Positions 17,187 through 25,805 of a stretch of 64,000 nt of DNA are shown one piece after another; the first letter of the stretch is position 1; each line of letters begins with the position of its first letter. The DNA is from Flavobacteriaceae bacterium (lineage in GTDB: Bacteria > Bacteroidota > Bacteroidia > Flavobacteriales > Flavobacteriaceae), in the NCBI GenBank assembly GCA_022428005.1, contig JAKMDI010000011.1:32882-96881 (forward strand), given 5' to 3'. Below the pieces are notes generated by a model that was given only the letters and a program-made list of their open reading frames with translations, ran no database searches and was not told the DNA's origin. The position numbers and the translations under genes were made by a program.

Positions 17187-17973
17187 AAATAAAAACACAA
17201 GAGGAATGTTGCTTGGTAAAAAGTGATCTTAGCGTGAAATAAATTCCCTTAAGGACTCCCCTAAGAAGTGGGAAAAGTTTCTTTCTGTGTTTTTCCGAAA
17301 GAAAACAGATGTAGAAAATGTCCAAAACTAAGGGGTGTTGTTCCACACATTCGAAACCATTTTCTTGGGCTAATTTTTTTAAACCCTGAGGGGTAAAGTG
17401 CCAGAGATGTCGCGGGACGTCTAACGCTGCCCAGTCGCCTTGATAGTAAAGCCGATCATGACTTTCAAAATTGGGAACAGCAACTACCAAGGTTCCGTCA
17501 TCATGAAGTATTTCGGAGTATTTAGACAAATTTTGTTCGGGTCGTTCGAGGTGCTCTAAGACATGCCAAAGGGAGATAAGGTCAAATTTCTGAGCATCCA
17601 AATCACTTTCTGAAACCAAAACTTTGAGGTCCTTCTTCAGGCAGGCTGCTTTGGCAATCTTGTTGTTTTCTACTCCCAGCACCTCATATCCTTTCTTTTT
17701 CATAAAGTCCAGAAAGGAACCTGTACCACACCCGATGTCCAATATGCGCTTATGTTTTGGCAGATACTTTTTGATTAGTTTAAATTTATTACGCAACATA
17801 AATTCCCGTGCCCAAGTGTACAATATGTTGATGACATTCTTAGGTTCGGATTGGTGGGAGATATAAGCCGAGGAGTCATAGTAAGCTTTTAGGTCGCTAA
17901 TATGCTTAACGTCAGTCGACGCTACTAAACGCTCGGGGTCCCAATAAATATCAAATACTTCTTTGGAAACCAA
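17167..17973 (-). CDS. Class I SAM-dependent methyltransferase, N-terminus split by an A13 tract
   Basis: At least 268 residues: a family-specific N-terminus ([14 protein letters not shown]), SAM-binding [16 protein letters not shown] near residue 76, and [16 protein letters not shown]. The open frame can begin only at TTG 17973. However, an ATG at 18017 followed by 13 consecutive A residues (17996-18008 on the plus strand as T) would, with one more A, give an N-terminus MINKKKKK...[13 protein letters not shown] that matches the usual CKDHxVSxExF start and 283 residues overall. So either one base is missing from the read, or the tract is a slippage switch. It lies 18 bp after mnmG in the ybeY-mnmG operon. 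The substrate is unknown. Confidence 0.82.
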   Translation of the reverse strand: MVSKEVFDIYWDPERLVASTDVKHISDLKAYYDSSAYISHQSEPKNVINILYTWAREFMLRNKFKLIKKYLPKHKRILDIGCGTGSFLDFMKKKGYEVLGVENNKIAKAACLKKDLKVLVSESDLDAQKFDLISLWHVLEHLERPEQNLSKYSEILHDDGTLVVAVPNFESHDRLYYQGDWAALDVPRHLWHFTPQGLKKLAQENGFECVEQHPLVLDIFYICFLSEKHRKKLFPLLRGVLKGIYFTLRSLFTKQHSSCVFIFKKQAP

Positions 17974-17995
17974 GTGGTCCTTAGCTTTTAAGATC

Positions 17996-18008
17996 TTTTT
18001 TTTTTTTT
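17996..18008. repeat. Homopolymer of 13 A/T
   Basis: Thirteen T on the plus strand (A on the coding strand), three codons after the ATG at 18017 of the methyltransferase gene. The run puts that ATG out of frame by one base. Such tracts change length by slipped-strand pairing and are also prone to sequencing error. Confidence 0.9.
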
Positions 18009-18018
18009 GTTAATCATA

Positions 18019-18034
18019 GATTCCACGTGGAACA
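18019..18034. promoter_or_regulatory. parS-like site, 14 of 16
   Basis: The palindrome core TTCCACGTGGAACA matches the ParB-binding consensus TGTTNCACGTGNAACA at all but the first two bases. It lies in the 18-bp gap between mnmG and the following methyltransferase gene. Confidence 0.6.
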
Positions 18035-18035
18035 T

Positions 18036-19904
18036 TTATCTTCCCAGGCTTACCAAAAGAACACTGATATCACTAGGGTTAATTCCGCTAATTCTAGAGG
18101 CTTGTGAAAGGTTGGTGGGTTTTATGTAATTGAGCTTTTCCTTAGCTTCATGGGAAAGTGACGCTAAGACATCATAATCAAAGTCATCTGGTATTTTTAT
18201 GTGGTCTAAACGGGTGAGCTTGTTGGCGTTGACTATTTCTTTTTGAATGTATCCCGCATACTTGATTTGGATTTCTGCCTGCTCAAGAACGATATCATCA
18301 ATTCCGTTTTCTGAAAGGAAAGTCTTAAGCGCAGGAAGATCTGCCAAATCCTCGCGGCGCAGCTTTGGTCTGGCCAAAATCTTACTCAACTTATCGGACT
18401 GCTTTACAGTTGCGGATCCCCTCTGCATCAGAATAGGATTTATTTGCGCTGGTAAATAACTTTGTGTTTTAAAAAAGTTAATGGTAGACTCCGTCTGTGA
18501 TTCTTTTTCTTCAACTGCTTTCATTCGCTCAGTTCCGGCCAATCCTAATTTAAAGGAGATGGGCGTAAGCCTAAGATCTGCATTGTCTTGCCTTAGTAAA
18601 GTTCTATATTCAGCTCTGGATGTAAACATCCTATAGGGTTCTTCTGTTCCTTTTGTTATCAAATCATCGATAAGAACACCGATATAAGCTTCATTCCTTT
18701 TGAGTACAAACGGATCCTTTTCGTTGATCGTAAGGTGCGCATTAATTCCTGCCATTAACCCTTGTGATGCTGCTTCTTCGTAACCCGTAGTGCCATTTAT
18801 TTGGCCTGCAAAGAACAAGCCGTCAATTAGCTTGGTTTCCAAGCTGCTTTTTAGCTGTGTAGGTGGAAAATAGTCATACTCAATGGCGTAGCCTGGACGA
18901 AAAAATTTGACCTTTTCAAAACCTTTGACCGAACGCAGTGCCGAGTACTGAATATCCTCTGGCAGTGAAGTTGAGAATCCGTTTACATATACCTCAACTG
19001 TTTCCCAGCCCTCGGGTTCAACAAATATTTGGTGTCTGGATTTGTCAGCAAAGCGATTGATCTTGTCCTCTATCGAGGGACAATAACGCGGACCTGTACT
19101 TTGAATACTGCCATTAAACATGGGTGAACGATCGAAACCTTCCCTTAGCAAATCGTGAACTTCAGGGCTGGTATAGGTAATGTGACAGCTGCGCTGTTGC
19201 ATCAATGGAATTGTTTGGGTGTAACTGAATGTCCCTGGTTGTTCATCCCCAGGCTGTTCCTCCATGAGGCCGAGGTTTAAAGAACGACCATCCACCCTGG
19301 GTGGTGTTCCGGTTTTCATACGACCTGATTCAAAACCCAATTGCTCCAAACTATCGGTAAGACCATGAGAGGCTTTTTCCCCTGCACGACCGCCACCAAA
19401 GTTTTTCTCTCCAATGTGAATCAGACCATTTAGAAAAGTTCCATTAGTTAGAACAACACTTTTGGCCTTTATTGGAATACCCAAAGAGGTGACCACTCCT
19501 GTTATTCGTCCTCCCTCTACCAATATATCGTTGATCATGTCTTGATAAAAATCCAAGTTTGGGGTTTTTTCGAGCATAGTCCTCCATTTTTGGGCAAACA
19601 GCATTCTGTCTGATTGTACCCTTGGACTCCACATAGCAGGACCTTTGGAGCGATTAAGCATTTTAAACTGTATCGCGGATTCATCTGAAACAATGCCGCT
19701 GTAACCGCCAAGTGCGTCAATTTCTCTAACAATTTGTCCTTTGGCTATGCCACCCATGGCTGGATTACAGGACATTTGACCAATTGTTTGAAGGTTCATG
19801 GTAACCAATAGGGTTTTTGAACCCATATTCGCGGCAGCAGCGGCGGCTTCTGCCCCCGCGTGTCCTCCTCCAACCACTACAACATCGTATTTACTTTCAA
19901 ACAT
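18036..19904 (-). CDS. mnmG: tRNA uridine-34 carboxymethylaminomethyl synthesis enzyme MnmG (GidA)
   Basis: A 622-residue FAD protein that, with MnmE, modifies the wobble uridine of several tRNAs. It has the N-terminal dinucleotide motif VVGGGHAGAEAAAAAANMG, the GTFLNGLIHIG and RMKTGTPPR blocks, GYEEAASQGLMAGINA, and TEEPYRMFTSRAEYRTLLRQDN, followed by the C-terminal helical tRNA/MnmE-binding domain. Length is normal. It starts one base after ybeY stops, so it is co-transcribed with ybeY, and a parS sequence spans the junction. Confidence 0.97.
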   Translation of the reverse strand: MFESKYDVVVVGGGHAGAEAAAAAANMGSKTLLVTMNLQTIGQMSCNPAMGGIAKGQIVREIDALGGYSGIVSDESAIQFKMLNRSKGPAMWSPRVQSDRMLFAQKWRTMLEKTPNLDFYQDMINDILVEGGRITGVVTSLGIPIKAKSVVLTNGTFLNGLIHIGEKNFGGGRAGEKASHGLTDSLEQLGFESGRMKTGTPPRVDGRSLNLGLMEEQPGDEQPGTFSYTQTIPLMQQRSCHITYTSPEVHDLLREGFDRSPMFNGSIQSTGPRYCPSIEDKINRFADKSRHQIFVEPEGWETVEVYVNGFSTSLPEDIQYSALRSVKGFEKVKFFRPGYAIEYDYFPPTQLKSSLETKLIDGLFFAGQINGTTGYEEAASQGLMAGINAHLTINEKDPFVLKRNEAYIGVLIDDLITKGTEEPYRMFTSRAEYRTLLRQDNADLRLTPISFKLGLAGTERMKAVEEKESQTESTINFFKTQSYLPAQINPILMQRGSATVKQSDKLSKILARPKLRREDLADLPALKTFLSENGIDDIVLEQAEIQIKYAGYIQKEIVNANKLTRLDHIKIPDDFDYDVLASLSHEAKEKLNYIKPTNLSQASRISGINPSDISVLLVSLGR

Positions 19905-19905
19905 A

Positions 19906-20322
19906 TCAGTGTTTCACGTGGAACAAGCGAATATAATATTCTTCCTTTTTTCTCATTTCCAATTCATCTTCTTCTGTTTTATCACCATACCCTAGACAAT
20001 GAAGTAATGCGTGTGCTAACAGTCTAAGGGTCTCATTTTCAATTGTTTGCGAATACTCAGAAGCGTTTTCTAGTAAAGCTGAACAGGAAATGTATGCCTC
20101 AGCGCTAACAAAATTGGGTTCTTTGTAGTCGAAAGTAATCACATCTGTATCTGTATCGTGATTTAGATGAGTTCGGTTGAGTGTTCGCATGATATCAACA
20201 TCAACAAAATTATATTGCAGGTTTTTAATAGAACTTCCTTCAGTTAACGCAATCATTTCCAGCCAAGCTTTTAACTTCCGCCGTGGTAACTTCAAAAAGT
20301 TATGGTCATTGAACTTGATCAA
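19906..20322 (-). CDS. ybeY: rRNA maturation endoribonuclease YbeY
   Basis: A 138-residue metalloprotein needed for 16S rRNA 3'-end processing and ribosome quality control. The metal motif reads HALLHCLGYGDKTEEDE: the first two histidines are kept and the third position is Asp, the Bacteroidetes form (HxxxHxxGYxDK). I start the gene at the TTG at 20322, giving the N-terminus LIKFNDHNFLKLPRRKLKAW. The longer frame to 20358 would lie over the -7 box at 20334-20341. The last codons (RLFHVKH) are written with a parS sequence. It is the first gene of a ybeY-mnmG-methyltransferase operon. Confidence 0.9.
   Translation of the reverse strand: MIKFNDHNFLKLPRRKLKAWLEMIALTEGSSIKNLQYNFVDVDIMRTLNRTHLNHDTDTDVITFDYKEPNFVSAEAYISCSALLENASEYSQTIENETLRLLAHALLHCLGYGDKTEEDELEMRKKEEYYIRLFHVKH
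19910..19925. promoter_or_regulatory. parS: parS centromere-like site, exact consensus match
   Basis: TGTTTCACGTGGAACA agrees at every fixed position with the ParB-binding consensus TGTTNCACGTGNAACA. It is embedded in the final codons and stop region of ybeY, upstream of mnmG. parS sites cluster near the replication origin in most bacteria. Confidence 0.8.
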
Positions 20323-20333
20323 GCTTTTTTTTG

Positions 20334-20341
20334 CAAATATA
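20334..20341 (-). promoter_or_regulatory. -7 promoter box TATATTTG of ybeY-mnmG
   Basis: Exact TAnnTTTG on the minus strand, 11 bp upstream of the TTG start at 20322. It supports that shorter start. Confidence 0.6.
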
Positions 20342-20386
20342 AAACAAAGAAAAAACAAATAATTTCATTGTGGCAACACAGGGTGT

Positions 20387-20394
20387 TATCTTTG
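20387..20394 (+). promoter_or_regulatory. -7 promoter box TATCTTTG of gltX
   Basis: Exact TAnnTTTG match 11 bp upstream of the gltX ATG at 20406. A TTG at 20368-20370, 16 bp upstream of the box, may be the -33 element. Confidence 0.65.
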
Positions 20395-20405
20395 AAGAAA
20401 AAAGA

Positions 20406-21890
20406 ATGAGTGTTCGCGTAAGATTTGCCCCCAGCCCAACAGGTCCCTTACACATAGGGGGATTACGTACTGCTTTGTACAATTACCTGTTTGCCAAAAA
20501 GAACGGGGGGAAGTTTCTGCTTAGAATTGAAGATACGGACCAAAATAGAAAAGTGGAGGGCGCAGAAGATTATATCATTAATGCTCTGGAATGGTGTGAT
20601 CTAAAGCCTGATGAAGGACCCTTGTTGGGTGGAAAAGCTGGACCTTACAGGCAAAGTGAAAGAAAAAAGATTTATAAGAAACACATCGATTTATTGATAC
20701 GTGAAGGTAAAGCGTATTATGCGTTTGACAGCCCAGAAGAATTGTCCAAAGCGCGGTTGAACGCTGAGGGAAAGAAAACAACCTTTAAATATGATGCTCG
20801 TAATCGTTTAGAATTTATAAATTCTTTAAGCCGTTCTAGTGAGGAAACCAAGTCACTTTTGGAAACAACAGCCTATGTAGTTAGATTGAAGGTTGATCCA
20901 AAAAAGAACGTGCAGGTTAACGATAAGATAAGAGGGAAAATAGAAATGCAAGGCAGTGAGATTGACGATAAAATATTAATGAAGGCTGATGGAATGCCCA
21001 CCTACCATTTTGCCAATGTGGTTGATGATCACTCGATGGGTATCACGCATGTGATCAGAGGGGAAGAATGGTTGCCGTCTTTGGCGCTCCATCAACTAAT
21101 ATATGATGCTTTTGGATGGATTGCACCAATATTTATGCATTTACCACTAATCCTAAAACCGCAAGGAAAAGGGAAGCTCTCCAAGAGAGACGGAGAAAAA
21201 ATGGGTTTTCCAGTTTATCCTTTGGAATGGCAAGGGAGTAAAGGTTTCAAGGAGAGAGGTTTTTTGCCTGAAGCTTTGGTAAATTATTTAGCGCTCTTGG
21301 GTTGGAACCCCGGCACAGAAAAAGAAATTTTTTCTTTCCAAGAACTTCAGCAAATATTCGATACTGATAAAATTCAAAAAGGAGGAGCAAAGTTTGACTT
21401 TGATAAAGCAAAGTGGGTAAACCATAAATTTATTGAGCTCACAGATGAAAAAACCATTTTCAGCCGTTTTAACGAATTCACTTATCATCTACCATCCGAT
21501 TGGTCGGAAAAAAAGAGAACTGCCGCCTATGCGCTTGTAAAAAAGCGGCTTTTTTTACTGGAGGACCTAATTTCTGAAAATCGTGTATTTTTGGATGATC
21601 CCGAAGAATATGAACCGAAGGTTTTGAAGAAGCTAAAGGGGAAAGAGCCACAGAAGATTATACTTCAGTTTATCGAATACGCCAAAAAGGATATACCTGC
21701 AGAAGAGTGGAAAGAAAAAATTCAGGGTTGGAATGAGGAACGCAATTATCCATTTGGTATTATAATGCAAAGTTTACGGTTGGCTTTGGTGGGGAATCTG
21801 AGTGGGCCCGATGTGTTTGATATTTGCAACATTATAGGAAATAAAATAACTTTAAGAAGACTTGAAAAAATTTTAACTCACCTTAATTAA
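20406..21890 (+). CDS. gltX: Glutamate-tRNA ligase
   Basis: A 494-residue class I aminoacyl-tRNA synthetase that charges tRNA-Glu. The HIGH motif reads HIGGLRTALYNYLFA after VRFAPSPTGPL, and the KMSKS motif reads KLSKRDGE. The anticodon-binding helical domain fills the last third. The ATG at 20406 gives MSVRVRFAPSPTGP, the standard start, and lies just after the -7 box, while an upstream TTG-initiated extension overlaps the promoter. The SPFH gene follows 6 bp downstream and is likely co-transcribed. Confidence 0.96.
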   Translation: MSVRVRFAPSPTGPLHIGGLRTALYNYLFAKKNGGKFLLRIEDTDQNRKVEGAEDYIINALEWCDLKPDEGPLLGGKAGPYRQSERKKIYKKHIDLLIREGKAYYAFDSPEELSKARLNAEGKKTTFKYDARNRLEFINSLSRSSEETKSLLETTAYVVRLKVDPKKNVQVNDKIRGKIEMQGSEIDDKILMKADGMPTYHFANVVDDHSMGITHVIRGEEWLPSLALHQLIYDAFGWIAPIFMHLPLILKPQGKGKLSKRDGEKMGFPVYPLEWQGSKGFKERGFLPEALVNYLALLGWNPGTEKEIFSFQELQQIFDTDKIQKGGAKFDFDKAKWVNHKFIELTDEKTIFSRFNEFTYHLPSDWSEKKRTAAYALVKKRLFLLEDLISENRVFLDDPEEYEPKVLKKLKGKEPQKIILQFIEYAKKDIPAEEWKEKIQGWNEERNYPFGIIMQSLRLALVGNLSGPDVFDICNIIGNKITLRRLEKILTHLN

Positions 21891-21896
21891 TATATT

Positions 21897-22838
21897 ATGG
21901 ATTTATCAACTTATGTAATTGTATTTATTGTTGTACTGGTTCTAATCTCTGGTGTTTTTGTTGTTAAACAACAAACCTCAGCAGTCATCGAACGTTTTGG
22001 AAAGTTTATTGCCATACGAAGACCTGGAATCCACTTTAAAGTCCCTCTTATTGATAAAATTTCTGGAAGGGTAAGCCTCAGAATTTTACAACTTGATGTG
22101 ATTGTAGAGACCAAAACAAAAGATGACGTTTTTGTAAAACTAAAAGTTTCTGTACAATACAAAATACTCCAAAATAAAATCTATGACGCCTTCTACAAGT
22201 TAGACTTTCCGCAAGACCAAATCACCTCCTACGTATTTGACGTTGTTAGAGCTGTAGTTCCTAAAATGCGTCTCGATGACGTTTTCGAGAAAAAAGATGA
22301 GATTGCCAATGCGGTTAAAGGGGAACTTAATGACGCTATGATCAACTATGGTTATGATATTATAAAAGCCTTGGTCACCGACATTGACCCCGATGCAGAA
22401 GTAAAAACAGCGATGAATAAAATCAATGCCGCTGAGCGACAAAAGGTTGCTGCTCAATACGAAGGTGACGCACAGAGAATTCTAATTGTCGAAAAGGCAA
22501 AAGCTGAAGCAGAAAGCAAGAGACTTCAGGGACAAGGAATCGCAGATCAAAGAAGGGAGATTGCTCGGGGTCTCGAGGAATCTGTTGATGTTTTGAATAA
22601 TGTAGGAATAAACTCACAAGAAGCTTCTGCCTTAATTGTGGTAACCCAACATTATGACACCCTGCAATCTATCGGTGAGGAAACAAATAGCAATTTGATT
22701 CTATTGCCCAATTCACCACAAGCAGGCAGTGATATGCTCAACAATATGGTCGCTTCATTTAGTGCAAGTAATCAAATAGGGGAGGCCATGAAGCTTGGAA
22801 ATCAAAAAAAACAAGGCAAAAGCGGAACCAAGGAATAG
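21897..22838 (+). CDS. SPFH/band 7 (stomatin-like) membrane protein
   Basis: A 313-residue protein with one N-terminal transmembrane helix (residues 5-24), then an SPFH domain beginning VKQQTSAVIERFGKFIAIRRPGIHFKVP, and a long coiled coil rich in Ala, Glu and Lys (AERQKVAAQYEGDAQRILIVEKAKAEAES, written here only in part as AERQKVAAQYEGDAQRIL). Such proteins assemble into ring-shaped membrane scaffolds that organise proteases and other membrane proteins. There is no adjacent NfeD gene, so the partner is unknown. It follows gltX by 6 bp and converges on glnS with one base between. Confidence 0.9.
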   Translation: MDLSTYVIVFIVVLVLISGVFVVKQQTSAVIERFGKFIAIRRPGIHFKVPLIDKISGRVSLRILQLDVIVETKTKDDVFVKLKVSVQYKILQNKIYDAFYKLDFPQDQITSYVFDVVRAVVPKMRLDDVFEKKDEIANAVKGELNDAMINYGYDIIKALVTDIDPDAEVKTAMNKINAAERQKVAAQYEGDAQRILIVEKAKAEAESKRLQGQGIADQRREIARGLEESVDVLNNVGINSQEASALIVVTQHYDTLQSIGEETNSNLILLPNSPQAGSDMLNNMVASFSASNQIGEAMKLGNQKKQGKSGTKE

Positions 22839-22839
22839 G

Positions 22840-24507
22840 CTAAGCCTTATTCCAGGTGTCTCTAAGTCCAACGGTTTTATTGAAAACAAGCGCTCCTTCT
22901 GGGGTTTTCTCATCAAGGATAAAGTAACCCATACGCTGGAACTGAAACCGCGTGCCTTGAGTTGCTTTTGCTACACTTGGCTCCACAAAACCTGTGGTTT
23001 GACTGTAGGAGTTGGGGTTGATAAACGTAGAAGGGTCTTCCTCCTTGCCTTTATCGGGCTCTTCCACTTCAAACAAACGATCATAAAGGTTCACCTTTAT
23101 CGGGTGGGCTTGTTCTAAAGAAACCCAATGTAGGGTACCTTTTACCTTTCTTTTGCTCTCTTCGGTGCCAGAACCACTTTTACTCAGCGGGTCGTAGGAA
23201 CAAATAATTTCTATTATTGCTCCGTTTTGATCTTTTACGACACGCTCCCCCTTAACAATGTAAGCGTTTTTTAGTCGCACCTCCTTTCCTAGTGTTAGCC
23301 GAAAGAACTTTCTGTTTGCCTCCTCTTTGAAGTCTTCTCGTTCGATGTATAGATCTCGTGAGAAAGGTACTTCTCGGAAACCGGCTTGTTCGTCCTCGGG
23401 GTTGTTCTCAGATTTCAACCACTCTACTTTTCCATCTGGGTAGTTCTCAATGGTTAACTTAACAGGATTGAGGACTGCCATAACCCGAGGCGCAATCTTA
23501 TTGAGATGATCTCTGACACAAAACTCCAAAAGGGAAACATCGATGATGTTTTCACGCTTTGCAACGCCTGCTGTATTCACAAAATTCCGCAAGGACTCTG
23601 GGGTATATCCTCTTTTTCTCAACCCACTAATGGTGGGCATCCTGGGATCATCCCAGCCGCTGACATGTCCTTGGTCAATTAAATTCTTTAATTTTCTTTT
23701 GCTCATCACTGTATAAGAGAGGTTCAGGCGAGCAAACTCTCTTTGTTTCGGGCGAGTTCCCTCCAGCGGCGCAAGGGCCTCTAAAAACCAGACGTACAAG
23801 TCCCTGTGGGGTTTAAACTCGAGGGAACACAAGGAGTGTGATATCCTTTCTATATAATCCGATTCTCCATGGGTCCAATCGTACATCGGGTAGATGCACC
23901 AGTCGGTTCCAGTTCTATGATGGGCTTTGTGCACTATTCGATACATTACTGGGTCCCTAAGAAGCATATTAGGGGCAGACATATCAATTTTTGCTCTTAG
24001 CACGTGTGCGCCCTCTGGGTGATCACCTGCTTTCATTTCTTGAAATAATCTCAGGTTTTCTGATACTGTACGGTCCCGAAAGGGACTGGGCGTTCCAGGT
24101 TCTGATGGGGTTCCTTTTTGTTCAGCGATCTGTTCTGACGACTGAGAGTCTACAAAAGCAAGACCTTTATTGATCAGCTCCTCTGCCCAATCATAAAGCT
24201 GCTGAAAATAATCTGAGGCATAGCACTCCTTGTCCCATTCAAAGCCCAACCACTTAATGTCATTTTTTATGGCTTCAACGTATTGTGCCTCTTCCTTAGC
24301 TGGATTCGTATCGTCAAACCTAAGATTTACGGGCGCTTGGTACCGCGCTCCTAAATTAAAATTAAGACATATCGCTTTAACATGACCTATATGAAGAAAG
24401 CCATTGGGTTCTGGTGGAAACCTAAATCTAAGATCTTTAGGAGAAAAGCCTTCTTTGAGGTCCTCCGCGACAATGTGCTCTATAAAATTAAGTGGCTTTT
24501 CTGTCAT
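22840..24507 (-). CDS. glnS: Glutamine-tRNA ligase
   Basis: A 555-residue class I synthetase that charges tRNA-Gln. Its HIGH motif is in RFPPEPNGFLHIGHVKAICL and the KMSKS-like motif is VMSKRKL. The two C-terminal beta-barrel anticodon domains are present at full length. Having both GltX and GlnS implies direct glutamine charging rather than an amidotransferase route. The ATG at 24507 (MTEKPLNFIEHIV) lies 12 bp after the -7 box; a longer frame begins upstream but overlaps that promoter. Confidence 0.96.
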   Translation of the reverse strand: MTEKPLNFIEHIVAEDLKEGFSPKDLRFRFPPEPNGFLHIGHVKAICLNFNLGARYQAPVNLRFDDTNPAKEEAQYVEAIKNDIKWLGFEWDKECYASDYFQQLYDWAEELINKGLAFVDSQSSEQIAEQKGTPSEPGTPSPFRDRTVSENLRLFQEMKAGDHPEGAHVLRAKIDMSAPNMLLRDPVMYRIVHKAHHRTGTDWCIYPMYDWTHGESDYIERISHSLCSLEFKPHRDLYVWFLEALAPLEGTRPKQREFARLNLSYTVMSKRKLKNLIDQGHVSGWDDPRMPTISGLRKRGYTPESLRNFVNTAGVAKRENIIDVSLLEFCVRDHLNKIAPRVMAVLNPVKLTIENYPDGKVEWLKSENNPEDEQAGFREVPFSRDLYIEREDFKEEANRKFFRLTLGKEVRLKNAYIVKGERVVKDQNGAIIEIICSYDPLSKSGSGTEESKRKVKGTLHWVSLEQAHPIKVNLYDRLFEVEEPDKGKEEDPSTFINPNSYSQTTGFVEPSVAKATQGTRFQFQRMGYFILDEKTPEGALVFNKTVGLRDTWNKA

Positions 24508-24519
24508 CTTAAATTTTGT

Positions 24520-24527
24520 CAAAGATA
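24520..24527 (-). promoter_or_regulatory. -7 promoter box TATCTTTG of glnS
   Basis: Exact TAnnTTTG match on the minus strand, 12 bp upstream of the glnS ATG. Confidence 0.6.
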
Positions 24528-24567
24528 TTAAAAGCAAAAGTCTTTAAATATAATTATACTGTTATTA

Positions 24568-24575
24568 TATATTTG
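24568..24575 (+). promoter_or_regulatory. -7 promoter box TATATTTG of folB
   Basis: Exact TAnnTTTG match 14 bp upstream of the folB ATG at 24590, divergent from the glnS promoter about 40 bp away. Confidence 0.6.
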
Positions 24576-24589
24576 CTGAAAATTGAAAT

Positions 24590-24946
24590 ATGGGTAAGGT
24601 TATTCTAAACGACATCAGGGTTTACGCTTTTCATGGATGTATGGATGAAGAAGAAAAAATTGGCAGTGACTATATTGTCCAATTAGAGGCAGAAGCAGAT
24701 ATGGATCTGGCTGCTGCGTCTGACCGGTTAGAAGACGCGGTAGACTATGTAACACTGAACGCTATTGTAAAGAAAGAGATGTCTGTTCGTTCCAAACTGT
24801 TAGAACATGTTGGAAAACGAATAATAGACCGTGTACTTCAGTATTTCCCTGCTGTAAATTTTATCTCAGTAACTGTGTCCAAACAAAATCCTCCAATTGG
24901 TGGTGATGTTGGTGAAGTTTCTGTACAATTAAAAGCAAGTCGATAA
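24590..24946 (+). CDS. folB: Dihydroneopterin aldolase
   Basis: A 118-residue enzyme of folate synthesis that converts 7,8-dihydroneopterin to 6-hydroxymethyl-dihydropterin and glycolaldehyde. It has the family pattern ILNDIRVYAFHGCMDEEE near the N-terminus (substrate-contacting residues and the GxxxxE region), DAVDYVTLNAIV in the middle, and VTVSKQNPPIGGDVGEVSVQ at the end with the catalytic Lys-containing region. Length is normal. A tRNA-Cys gene follows about 40 bp downstream with its own -7 box. Confidence 0.92.
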   Translation: MGKVILNDIRVYAFHGCMDEEEKIGSDYIVQLEAEADMDLAAASDRLEDAVDYVTLNAIVKKEMSVRSKLLEHVGKRIIDRVLQYFPAVNFISVTVSKQNPPIGGDVGEVSVQLKASR

Positions 24947-24971
24947 ACCTGATAAAAGCTTAAATTTTTAC

Positions 24972-24979
24972 TACTTTTG
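24972..24979 (+). promoter_or_regulatory. -7 promoter box TACTTTTG of tRNA-Cys
   Basis: Exact TAnnTTTG match ending 6 bp before the first base of the tRNA at 24986, as expected for a primary transcript starting near the mature 5' end. Confidence 0.65.
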
Positions 24980-24985
24980 GCAAAT

Positions 24986-25056
24986 GGCATCGTGGCCGAG
25001 TGGCTAGGCAGAGCTCTGCAAAAGCTTGTACAGCGGTTCGAATCCGCTCGATGCCT
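24986..25056 (+). tRNA. tRNA-Cys (anticodon GCA)
   Basis: A 71-nt cloverleaf. The acceptor stem GGCATCG (24986-24992) pairs with CGATGCC (25049-25055). The D arm is GCCGAGTGGCTAGGC, and the anticodon stem GAGCT/AGCTT encloses the loop CTGCAAA with anticodon GCA at 25018-25020. The T arm is CAGCGGTTCGAATCCGCT. The discriminator base is T (U73), the identity base of tRNA-Cys. No CCA is encoded. Confidence 0.92.
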
Positions 25057-25068
25057 CTTTATCCTCTC

Positions 25069-25773
25069 TTATTTCATTTCAAAGATCTGTCCTCCAATGG
25101 TTTTTTTAGTTACCATTTTCTTGGGACTGCCATAGACTCGAATAATTCCCCCCGCAGTCACTTTGGCCTCCAACAGCTCATCTACATTGACGTAAGAAAT
25201 TCCTCCTGCAGTTACGCTTACCTCTGTTTGCTCAGTTTCGAAGGTTTCTCCCTCACAGGCTCCTCCACTGGTTACAGAAGATTCGTGGTTGGTAGCGTGT
25301 CCTGATATGAATAGTTTCCCTCCCGTGTTTACCGAAGAGGTAAGTTTTTCTCCGTCGAACTTAAATTTCATAGAAGATCCTTCTTGTACTTTAATACTAA
25401 TGCTTGTTTGTTGATAGATACTATCTGTTTCCAACACTGACCCCTGGTATAGGTTAATTTCGTCAAGAGTGTTTTTGTGATACAATTCTACATAAGTGAA
25501 TGTTGGGTTGAGAAAGTGGTCTAGAGAGTGTCTTATTTTCAGCGTTTGTCCCTTGGTCTTTACCACAACATCATTTTTGTCTGCTCCGCTTATCACTAAT
25601 TTATTTTCGTTTGCTGGTATTAGTTTGACCTCTATCCCAGAGTAGATTTTGATGCTTATAAAATCCGAAACATTTACTCTTCTTTCCTCTTCAGAAGTAG
25701 GAGTTGTTTCCATGTCCTGTGCTTGGGTGAAAAGAGAAGAAACTACAATAAGAAAAAATAAAATCCTTGTCAT
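25069..25773 (-). CDS. Secreted GIN-domain (DUF2807) protein
   Basis: A 234-residue exported protein: signal peptide MTRILFFLIVVSSLFTQAQ, then a repetitive beta-strand domain with glycine turns (SVNTGGKLFISG, SVTSGGACEG, SVTAGGISYVNV, KVTAGGIIRVYG) typical of the DUF2807 head-GIN fold, a right-handed beta helix. DUF2807 proteins are common in Bacteroidetes and presumed periplasmic or surface-exposed; function is unknown. It starts 32 bp after the rnr gene ends and could be co-transcribed with it. The convergent tRNA-Cys gene ends 12 bp away. Confidence 0.85.
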   Translation of the reverse strand: MTRILFFLIVVSSLFTQAQDMETTPTSEEERRVNVSDFISIKIYSGIEVKLIPANENKLVISGADKNDVVVKTKGQTLKIRHSLDHFLNPTFTYVELYHKNTLDEINLYQGSVLETDSIYQQTSISIKVQEGSSMKFKFDGEKLTSSVNTGGKLFISGHATNHESSVTSGGACEGETFETEQTEVSVTAGGISYVNVDELLEAKVTAGGIIRVYGSPKKMVTKKTIGGQIFEMK

Positions 25774-25805
25774 CTTGAAAGATTGTGCACTATAAATTTA
25801 ATTAA

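Noticed and set aside
24001..24006. A further CACGTG core resembling parS
   Set aside because: Only the six-base core is present; the flanks do not match the ParB consensus, and it lies within the glnS coding sequence.
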